Made by a program: the position numbers and the translations under genes. A model generated the notes under the pieces. That model was not told the DNA's origin. It did not search any database and saw only the letters and a program-made list of their open reading frames with translations. From assembly GCF_021390935.1 (NCBI RefSeq), contig NZ_JAJPUI010000002.1, positions 965,494 to 1,029,493 on the forward strand: DNA of 64,000 bases, written 5' to 3'. This document shows, piece after piece, positions 47,860 through 54,779 of the stretch (position 1 is its first letter; each line of letters opens with the position of its first letter). The stretch is from Streptomyces sp. CC228A (GTDB lineage Bacteria; Actinomycetota; Actinomycetes; Streptomycetales; Streptomycetaceae).

Positions 47860-48563
47860 CGCCCCCGCGCACGGCCCTGCACGGCGGCGCGGGCCGCAGC
47901 AGGCGCACTCGACCGCCGCTACCGGAGGGGCGCGTTGCCTCCCGGAGGGGCGCGGTGGGCGCCGGACCGAAGGGCAGCGCCCCACCGGGGACACCGCGAA
48001 GGCGAGGATGCCCGGCCTGGGGACCGCAGAAGCCCAGGGGTGCCGCGGCCCCGCGCCCAGCGCATGAAGCCGGGCCGTGCCGCGGCCCCATGGACACCGC
48101 AGAAAGCCCGCCATATCGCAACCCCAAGCACCCCACAGAAGCCGGCGATACCCCAGCCCCTGCACGCCACAAACAGCCGCAGATGCAGCAGCCACCCCTC
48201 GGACACCGCAGCACCGCACCCATCACGGCCCCTGGCCCGCAGCACCACGCCCCGGACGAATGCCGGACCCGCAGCAGCACCACACCCCCGCACAACCCCC
48301 GACCCCTAGCACCACGCCCCCGGACGAACCCCCGGACCCGCAGCAGCACCACACCCCAGGACCCCCGACCCCCAGCACCACCGCAAGCCCCCCGTCCCCC
48401 AGCACCACACCCCCAGGCGACCCCCGGACCCGCACCCTCCAGCCACCGCACCCCCGCACGACCCCGCAGCAGCAGCCGCCCCGCGGGCGCCGCGGGCCCG
48501 CTGTCACCGCCGTCCCGTCTCTCTGACCTTTCTCCGACCTCCCCTCGACCCCCTGGAGTAGAG
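47860..48563. repeat. C/A-rich degenerate repeat tract between SWIM and DUF5691
   Basis: The 704-bp gap has no credible gene. From about 48110 to 48480 the + strand is strongly C/A-rich with many imperfect copies of CGCAGCAGCACCACACCCC and CCCAGCACCACGCCCCCGGA-like units, and hardly any G runs. It mirrors the G-rich tract on the other side of the cluster (41060-41464). DUF5691 may be reached by read-through or by its own promoter. GGAG at 48555 is its ribosome binding site. Confidence 0.65.
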
Positions 48564-50219
48564 ATGACCGCGACCCCGTGGGAAGACCTCGTGACGTCGG
48601 CGCTGCTCGGCACCGAACGCCGGCCGCCGGGCCCCGGCGTCGCCGCCGACGGGCAGGAGGCGCCCGAGGCGCTGCTCGACGCGGCCGCGCTGGCGACCGT
48701 ACGGCGGCGGGCCGGGCTGCGCCCCGCGGCCGCCGTGCCGCTGCCGGAGCCCGCACCCGGCGACGGACGGCCGCCGCTGCCCGACGCGGCGCGCAGGCGG
48801 CTCGCGCAGCTGCTAGCCGACCGGACCGGCGCGGGCCACGGCGCCGGTCGCCGGGGCGCGGCGCCGGACCTCACCGAGCTGCTGCCGCAGTGGTTGGCCG
48901 CCGCGAACCGGCACGGCTACCGGGCGCCCGCCGCCCTGCTGCCCGCGTTGCTGGACGCGGCACGGGCCCGTACGGACCTGAGGCAGCAGGTGCTGGCGTT
49001 CGCCGGGCCGCGGGGCCTGTGGCTGGCCCGGCTCAACGACGAGTGGCGGTTCGCGCTGCGCGGACCGCACGGCGGGCCTGCACTGCCCGACCCGGCCGAC
49101 AGCGGACGGATACGGCAGCTGTGGGAGGAGGGTCTCTTCGCGGAACGGGTGGCCCTGCTGGAGGCCCTGCGGACCCGCGATGCCGCGGTGGCGCGCGCCC
49201 TGCTGGACTCCACGTGGGAGGCCGAGCGGGCCGAGGACCGGCTGATGTTCCTTGACGTGCTGAGGAGGGGGCTGTCGCCGGAGGACGAGCCGTTCCTCGA
49301 ACGTGCCCTGACCGACCGCAGCCGCAACGTGCGGGCCACGGCGGCGGAGCTGCTCTCGGCACTCCCCGGGTCGGCGCTGGCCGGCCGTATGGCGCGGCGG
49401 GCCGCCACCTGCGTCGGCCTGGACCACACCGGCGCCGGGGCGACGATCGCCGTGGAGGCGCCGCACGAGTGCGACGCGGCCATGCGGAGCGACGGTGTCG
49501 AACCGAACCCGCCCGCCGGCCGCGGCCGCCGCTCGTGGTGGCTGAGCCAACTGGTGGAGGCGGCACCGCTGGCGGTCTGGACGGACAGGTTCGGCGGCCG
49601 CACCGCCGAACAGGTCGTCGCGCTTCCCGTCGCGGACGACTGGCGCGAGGAACTGCACGCCGCGTGGTGCCGGGCGGCGGTCCGGCAGCGGAACGCCGAA
49701 TGGTCCCGGGCCCTCCTGGGGTCCGCGCCGGCGCCGCTCGCCCCCACCGGGGCGCGGCCGTCGCTGCTGTCGACGCTGCCGGACGCGGAACGCGCCCTGT
49801 GGGTGGCGCGGTTCATCGCGGCGCACGGCCTGTCGGAGGCGTTCCAGATGCTCGGTGCCTGCACGGTGCCGTGGTCGGGCCCGCTGGCGCGTGCGGTGGT
49901 CGACGCGCTCGACATCGCGCGGGACGCGGGCAGCTACCCGTGGAGCTTCAGTGGGGTGATGGGACTCGCCGAGCGGTGTCTGGACCCGGCGGAGGCGGAC
50001 CGGCTCGAACCGCTGACGGCGGTGCCCGACGAACCGGACGGCGCCTCGCCGGGTGCCGGCGGCTACTGGTCGGAGGCGTTCCGCCGCCTCGTCGCCACGC
50101 TGCGTCTGAGGGGGGCCATGCACGCCGAGCTGTCGGAGCGGTCGGAACCGCAGAAGGTCTCGGAACCGCAGAAGGTGTCGGAACTGGCGCAGCCCTCTCC
50201 TCGGCCGCCCGGCCCCTGA
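48564..50219 (+). CDS. DUF5691 domain protein
   Basis: This 551-residue helical protein opens with WEDLVTSALLGTERRPP and contains HEAT-like alpha repeats (LLEALRTRDAAVARALLDS, PFLERALTDRSRNVRATAAELLSALP) followed by SWWLSQLVEAAPLAVW. HEAT-like repeats imply protein-protein binding. The C-terminus contains a repeated SEPQKVSE segment. ATG at 48564 follows GGAGTAGAG. It belongs with the SWIM, MoxR, DUF5682 and VWA genes, so it is probably a scaffold of the same system. That role is inferred from context. Confidence 0.82.
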   Translation: MTATPWEDLVTSALLGTERRPPGPGVAADGQEAPEALLDAAALATVRRRAGLRPAAAVPLPEPAPGDGRPPLPDAARRRLAQLLADRTGAGHGAGRRGAAPDLTELLPQWLAAANRHGYRAPAALLPALLDAARARTDLRQQVLAFAGPRGLWLARLNDEWRFALRGPHGGPALPDPADSGRIRQLWEEGLFAERVALLEALRTRDAAVARALLDSTWEAERAEDRLMFLDVLRRGLSPEDEPFLERALTDRSRNVRATAAELLSALPGSALAGRMARRAATCVGLDHTGAGATIAVEAPHECDAAMRSDGVEPNPPAGRGRRSWWLSQLVEAAPLAVWTDRFGGRTAEQVVALPVADDWREELHAAWCRAAVRQRNAEWSRALLGSAPAPLAPTGARPSLLSTLPDAERALWVARFIAAHGLSEAFQMLGACTVPWSGPLARAVVDALDIARDAGSYPWSFSGVMGLAERCLDPAEADRLEPLTAVPDEPDGASPGAGGYWSEAFRRLVATLRLRGAMHAELSERSEPQKVSEPQKVSELAQPSPRPPGP

Positions 50220-50651
50220 CCCGCACCGCAAGGGCCTGCCCCCTCGGAGCATCCGCCCCGGCGCCGCCTCCGCGGCTTGGAGCCACCGCCACGGCGATGA
50301 CCGGCCACGAGACCGGTCCGTCGCGGAGCGGCGGGCGAACAGGCTGGGGAAAATCCCGCCCGCGGGACATGCACGTTTCGCGGTCGCACGGTGCCGTACG
50401 GCCGCCGGGTGCGGACGTGTCCCGTCGCGCCCGGCGGCTGCCCGCGCCCGACGGGGCGGTTTCCGGGGCCGTTCCCGGCACCGCGGAGCCTCGGACCGGC
50501 GCCGGGAGACCTGCGGTGCCGCCGGGGTCCGGCCCCGGCGGTGGCGGTGGCGGTGGAGGCAGGCCGCGTGAGCGGGGCCTGGGATCAGGCCACGTGCGGG
50601 GAACCGGGGATCACACGCCCTCGTCGGGGCCTGGGGTCAAGCCGCGCGGGC
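50220..50651. other. Gene-free interval after DUF5691
   Basis: About 430 bp without a supported gene. Only a short GGCGGT microsatellite (about 50530-50550) and GC-rich dyads are visible. Confidence 0.4.
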
Positions 50652-50751
50652 GGCCCAGGCGTCAGGCCACATGCGCGGCCCGGGCGTCAGGCCGCGTGCG
50701 CGGCCCGGGGGTCAGGCCGCGTGCGCGGCCCGGGGGTCAGGCCGCGTCGGC
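50652..50751 (-). repeat. Four 25-bp tandem repeats, each a hairpin
   Basis: Units at 50652, 50677, 50702 and 50727 share GGCCCGGGGGTCAGGCCGCG. The last three each contain CGCGGCC-N9-GGCCGCG, a perfect 7-bp stem. The last copy includes the stop codon of the icmB-like gene (50737-50739). For leftward transcripts this is a series of three or four terminator-like hairpins. Confidence 0.85.
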
Positions 50752-51153
50752 GGGGTGGCGGACGTTCGCGTTCACCCAGTCGACGATCGACGCCGTCGTC
50801 GCCCCCGGGGTGAAGATCTCGGCCACGCCCTTCTCCTTCAGCGGCGGGATGTCCGCCTCGGGGATGATGCCCCCGCCGAAGACCAGGATGTCCTCCGCGT
50901 CCCGCTCCTTCAGCAGCTCGATGACCTTCGCGAACAGCGTGTTGTGCGCACCCGACAGGATCGACAGACCGATCGCGTCCGCGTCCTCCTGGATCGCGGT
51001 GTCGACGATCTGCTCCGGCGTCTGGTGCAGCCCGGTGTAGATGACCTCCATACCGGCGTCCCGCAGCGCACGCGCGATCACCTTCGCGCCGCGATCGTGG
51101 CCGTCGAGACCCGGCTTGGCGACCACCACGCGGATCGGACCGGTCACACCCAT
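50737..51153 (-). CDS. icmB: Coenzyme B12-binding small subunit of an acyl-CoA mutase (isobutyryl-CoA mutase type)
   Basis: This 138-residue stand-alone cobalamin-binding domain has the DxHxxG motif ([18 protein letters not shown]), SILSGAH and [16 protein letters not shown]. It closely follows the Streptomyces IcmB sequence as I recall it. IcmB joins a large catalytic subunit encoded elsewhere to interconvert isobutyryl-CoA and n-butyryl-CoA, feeding valine catabolism and polyketide precursors. GGAGG lies 6 nt before the ATG. A methylmalonyl-CoA mutase partner cannot be excluded. Confidence 0.88.
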   Translation of the reverse strand: MGVTGPIRVVVAKPGLDGHDRGAKVIARALRDAGMEVIYTGLHQTPEQIVDTAIQEDADAIGLSILSGAHNTLFAKVIELLKERDAEDILVFGGGIIPEADIPPLKEKGVAEIFTPGATTASIVDWVNANVRHPADAA

Positions 51154-51430
51154 CAGTGCCTCCAGATGCGTCCCCCGTACCTGTGTGCCGGGGAGGTGAA
51201 CGAACGTTATCTACAGCATCCCGCACCCGACAGTTTCACGGCGGGCAGCGAGGGGGAAATCACACGTGGGACACGTTCACTCTGCGTCGTACCCGCATCA
51301 GGCGGACCCTCGGTCACGGCTGGGACGGACGCACCAGGAGCCTCGACGAGGTGTCGTATCCCCGTGCCGACAGCCGCGCGGCACGGCGGTACGACCCATC
51401 CCCACCACCTCGCCGACGGCCCCGCCCTGA

Positions 51431-51467
51431 GGGCATACGGGGGGTCGGAGCCGCCCTCCGTATGCCC
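51431..51467 (+). promoter_or_regulatory. Hairpin just upstream of the lipase start
   Basis: GGGCATACGG (51431-51440) and CCGTATGCCC (51458-51467) are perfect 10-bp arms with a 17-nt loop, ending 9 nt before the GGAGG ribosome binding site. It may control lipase translation or end upstream transcription. Confidence 0.5.
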
Positions 51468-51489
51468 CTCCGCTCCGGAGGTCGAGCCC

Positions 51490-52596
51490 GTGAAAGCCCT
51501 GCCCCCCTCATACGGACCCATGGCCAAGGCCACCGCGCTGGAGGTCGCCGTCCTGGCGCTGCACCTGCTGCTCTACCCGACCGGAGTCACCCAGGAGCGG
51601 CGCCTTCCTTACCGGGACGGCGGAGCGGGCGGCCCCGTCGACCACGGCGACGGCGGGGCGCAGGACCGCCGGCCCCGCGAGCACGAGCCTCGAAGCCGCC
51701 GGGCATCCGACAGCGAACCGCCCGACGGCGGGGCACAGCACGAGGGGCCCCGGACGTGCGAGGCGGCCGTGGACCAGGACCTTCGGGAGCGCGGCGCGCA
51801 CGAGCCGCACGCGGGGGAGCCTGAGGCCCCGGCGCACAAGCCGCAGCCGAGCCGGGACCGTCCAGCCCACCAGTGCGGAGACCCGCAGGCCCGGGTGGCG
51901 ACTGCGCACTCCGGAGGACCGGGCGGCCGGCAGGCGCGGGAACCGCGGGTGCCGCAGTGGGCGCCGCCGCCGGTCGTGCTGCTGCACGGCCTCGTCGACA
52001 ACCGCTCCGTGTTCGTCCTGCTGCGCCGCGCGCTGGGCCGGGGCCGGCACGTCGAGGCGCTGAACTACTCCCTCCTGACCTGCGACCTGCGGACCGCGGC
52101 CCGGCAGCTGGCCCGGCACGTGGAGGACGTCTGCGCCCGCACCGGCCACCGGCAGGTGGATCTGGTGGGGCACAGCCTCGGCGGGCTGGTGGCCCGCTAC
52201 TACGTCCAGCGGCTGGGCGGCGACGAGCGCGTCCGTACGGTGGTCACGCTCGGCACACCGCACTCCGGGACGGCCGCGGTGCCGCTCGCCGGGCTCCATC
52301 CGCTGGTCCGGCAGATGCGGCCGGGCTCCCCCGTCCTGCGCGAGCTCGCCGGGCCCGCCCCCGGCTGCCGTACCCGCTTCGTCAGCTTCTGGAGCGGCCT
52401 CGACCACTGGATGGCTCCGGCCGAGACCGCCCGCCTGCACCATCCGGACCTCACGGCGACCAATGTGGAGGTGATCGGAATAGGCCATCTCGCGCTGCCG
52501 GTCCACCCCGCGGTGTCGGCGCGGGTGCGGGAGGAGCTGGACGCCCGGCCGTGCACGGCGACGAGCGGAGGTTCCGCTTCCGTGTCGGTGGCGTGA
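51490..52596 (+). CDS. Alpha/beta-hydrolase, esterase/lipase family
   Basis: The 368-residue product starts with a hydrophobic segment (ALEVAVLALHLLLYPTG) that probably anchors or exports it. A hydrophilic stretch of about 110 residues rich in Arg, Glu, His and Pro follows, longer than in relatives as I recall them. The hydrolase domain shows VVLLHGLVDNRSVF (oxyanion region), the nucleophile in DLVGHSLGGLVARYYVQ and the His in GIGHLALPVHP. GTG at 51490 follows GGAGG. The substrate is probably a lipid or ester. Confidence 0.82.
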   Translation: MKALPPSYGPMAKATALEVAVLALHLLLYPTGVTQERRLPYRDGGAGGPVDHGDGGAQDRRPREHEPRSRRASDSEPPDGGAQHEGPRTCEAAVDQDLRERGAHEPHAGEPEAPAHKPQPSRDRPAHQCGDPQARVATAHSGGPGGRQAREPRVPQWAPPPVVLLHGLVDNRSVFVLLRRALGRGRHVEALNYSLLTCDLRTAARQLARHVEDVCARTGHRQVDLVGHSLGGLVARYYVQRLGGDERVRTVVTLGTPHSGTAAVPLAGLHPLVRQMRPGSPVLRELAGPAPGCRTRFVSFWSGLDHWMAPAETARLHHPDLTATNVEVIGIGHLALPVHPAVSARVREELDARPCTATSGGSASVSVA

Positions 52597-52653
52597 AGAC
52601 GCCACCATTTCTCGAACACCTTTCGAACGTACCGCCAAGGCTCGGTGTGCGCT

Positions 52654-52690
52654 CCGCCGAAAGGCGGCCGAATGCCCGTTTCCGACGGGC
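52654..52690 (+). terminator. Two small hairpins after the lipase gene
   Basis: CCGCC-GAAA-GGCGG (52654-52667) and GCCCGT-N5-ACGGGC (52674-52690) lie 58 bp past the lipase stop. Their GC-rich stems and tight loops fit termination. Confidence 0.5.
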
Positions 52691-52707
52691 GTAAAACCGG
52701 TGGAAGA

Positions 52708-52737
52708 TTGTCGCTTGCGCATACCGCCGGGTACAGT
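52708..52737 (+). promoter_or_regulatory. Promoter of the M23 peptidase gene
   Basis: TTGTCG (52708-52713), 18 bp, then TACAGT (52732-52737) fit a vegetative (HrdB-type) promoter. The transcript would have a leader of about 75 nt before the GTG at 52819. A c-di-AMP riboswitch, common before Streptomyces cell-wall hydrolase genes, was looked for and not recognised. Confidence 0.5.
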
Positions 52738-52818
52738 CGCGCCCACTGCTTCCCCTCTGGGCGTCCTCCGGGGGCCGTACCCAGACCTTGTCCTGCTGCC
52801 GAGGCGAGAGAGAAGTTG

Positions 52819-54480
52819 GTGAACGACCAGCACCCCCACGCCGACTATCCCAGCCACGGCGCTTATCCCACGGGCAGCCACGAGACGGGCGGGTACGAAG
52901 CCGGAACGTACGGCACCGGCACCTACGACACCGGGGCCTACGCCACCGGCACGTATGGCAGCGGGACTTACGGAACCGGGGTGTACGACACCGGTTCCTA
53001 CGCCGCCTCTTACGACTCCGCTTCCCACGGCGGCTACGACGCCGGGCACAGCGGCTCGTACGACACCGGCCAGTACGACACGGGCGGCTGGACCGCGGCC
53101 GCCTCCGCGACCACGCAAGCGCACTGGGACGCCGGCGCGTACACCGGCCAGTGGGACGCCAGTGCGTGGAACCAGGCGCACGAGGCCCAGCAGGCCGACG
53201 CCGCGCAGCAGTTCGCCTCCACCGCTGTCTACGAGACCACCGGGCAGTGGTACACCGGCGGGCTCGACACGGGCTCTTACGACGCCACGGCCTGGGCCGA
53301 CGCGTCGGCCGCCGCCGGTGCCGCGGACACTTCGGGCCTGGCCGAAGGCCCCGCCGAGCACACTCCCGAAACGTTCGTGCCGGAGCAGTACGACTACGCG
53401 ACGGCCGACGAGGCAGGACTCGCGGACGCCGCGCCGCTCGGACACCCGGCCGGCCACCGCGCCGCCTCCCCGGGCGGGCAGCTCACCGACGACCGGCCAC
53501 ACGAAGCGGACTCCCCCGAGACCCATGGGGCCGACTTCGGCGCGGATTACGCCGGTTACCCCGACAGCCACCCCTACGACTCCTACGAGAGCCACGACGG
53601 CTACGAGGGGCACGAGGGCTACGGCGAAGGCACCGACCGCTCTGACGCGGGTGCCGACGAGACCGGTCCCGAACCGGTGGTGACCGCCGCGTCCGCCGCG
53701 GCGGCCGCCGCCCGCCCCGTGCGCCGCGCCGGTGGCAGCCGCAGCCGGCGGCGGCCCGCCGCCAAGCGGTCGGCCCTGCTCACCGTGGCCGTGCCCTCGG
53801 CCTGCGTGATGGGCGTCGCCGGTATCGCCGCCGCGTCCGTGAGCGGCCTCACCGGCACGGACGGCAAGGAGGAGGCGGCATCGGTGGCCGCGGACGTGCC
53901 CCCCGTGAAGCCGGCCGTCGCCAACCAGGCCCTCGACACACAGCTCGCCGCACTCGACACCGGGGCCCGCGACTTCGGCAACCGCGCCAGCCGCACGCAG
54001 GAGCGCATCGACCTCAAGGAACGCCAGGAGGCCGAGCGCAAGCGGAAGGCGGAGGAGGCCGCGCGGCGCGAGGCCATGCGTCCCAAGTTCGCCCTTCCCG
54101 TGGAGCTGCACCAGCTCAGCGCCCGGTACGGCCAGGCCGGCGTCAACTGGATGTCCCTGCACACCGGTATCGACTTCCCCGTCCAGTACGGCACGCCGGT
54201 CATGGCGGCCACGGACGGCACCGTGCGCACGCAGTGGAACAGCGCGTACGGGAACATGGTGATCGTCACCGCCAAGGACGGCACCGAGACGTGGTACTGC
54301 CACCTCAGCACCGCGAAGATCCGCTCCGGCCCGGTCAAAGCCGGTGACGTCATTGCGTATTCGGGCAACTCCGGTAACTCCACTGGTCCGCACCTCCACT
54401 TCGAGGTTCGACCCGGCGGTGGCACCGCCATCGACCCGGAAGCCTGGCTGAGGAGCCACGGCCTGAGCCCCACGGGCTGA
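52819..54480 (+). CDS. M23 family metallopeptidase, membrane-anchored
   Basis: This 553-residue protein has an N-terminal region of about 300 residues made of Tyr/Gly/Thr-rich repeats (TYGTGTYDTGAYATGTYGSG), a basic stretch, a transmembrane helix (LLTVAVPSACVMGVAGIAAA), a charged coiled coil (ERIDLKERQEAERKRKAEEA), and a C-terminal LytM domain with the zinc ligands in HTGIDFPVQYG and HLHFEVRPGG. The peptidase would act outside the cell on peptidoglycan cross-links. The GTG at 52819 follows GAGAGAGAAG. The long repetitive tract lies on the cytoplasmic side if the helix is a single anchor. Confidence 0.88.
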   Translation: MNDQHPHADYPSHGAYPTGSHETGGYEAGTYGTGTYDTGAYATGTYGSGTYGTGVYDTGSYAASYDSASHGGYDAGHSGSYDTGQYDTGGWTAAASATTQAHWDAGAYTGQWDASAWNQAHEAQQADAAQQFASTAVYETTGQWYTGGLDTGSYDATAWADASAAAGAADTSGLAEGPAEHTPETFVPEQYDYATADEAGLADAAPLGHPAGHRAASPGGQLTDDRPHEADSPETHGADFGADYAGYPDSHPYDSYESHDGYEGHEGYGEGTDRSDAGADETGPEPVVTAASAAAAAARPVRRAGGSRSRRRPAAKRSALLTVAVPSACVMGVAGIAAASVSGLTGTDGKEEAASVAADVPPVKPAVANQALDTQLAALDTGARDFGNRASRTQERIDLKERQEAERKRKAEEAARREAMRPKFALPVELHQLSARYGQAGVNWMSLHTGIDFPVQYGTPVMAATDGTVRTQWNSAYGNMVIVTAKDGTETWYCHLSTAKIRSGPVKAGDVIAYSGNSGNSTGPHLHFEVRPGGGTAIDPEAWLRSHGLSPTG

Positions 54481-54508
54481 TTCACCACGGAAGCCCGCGG
54501 GCCGGCGG

Positions 54509-54622
54509 CCGCCGGTAACCCGCGGGCCTCAGCAGCAGGCCGGAGGCCGGCAACCGCCGGTAGCCCGCGGGCCTCAGCAGCTCCGATCCCGGAAACCGCC
54601 GGAAACCGGCGGGCTTCAGCAG
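54509..54622. repeat. Three 27-bp repeats after the M23 gene
   Basis: CCGCCGGTAACCCGCGGGCC... units of 27 bp at 54509-54535, 54554-54580 and 54596-54622 all end in TCAGCAG. The first two differ by one base and the third is degenerate. Each contains a CCCGCGGG-type dyad. The array lies between convergent genes. Confidence 0.8.
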
Positions 54623-54744
54623 GGCCGCCCGACGCCCACCGGCGAGTCCTCGGCAGTCGGCGGGCCGCCCAGGGCCGCGGGCCGCAGAGGACCGCAGCGG
54701 GTGGCCGTCGGGGCGCCGCCCCACCAGGAGACGCCCCGCCCGGC

Positions 54745-54763
54745 GGGAGCGGCGGCCGCTCCC
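54745..54763 (-). terminator. Terminator of pcrA
   Basis: GGGAGCGG-CGG-CCGCTCCC is a perfect 8-bp stem with a 3-nt loop, 17 bp past the pcrA stop. Confidence 0.65.
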
Positions 54764-54779
54764 GTCCGGACCGGACCGG

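Noticed and set aside
50652..50751. Possible CRISPR-like array of 25-bp repeats
   Set aside because: The units are directly adjacent with no unique spacers, each is a hairpin, and no cas genes are present.
52597..52818. c-di-AMP (ydaO) riboswitch before the M23 gene
   Set aside because: Such riboswitches are common before Streptomyces cell-wall hydrolase genes, but none of the conserved core elements were found in this short leader.
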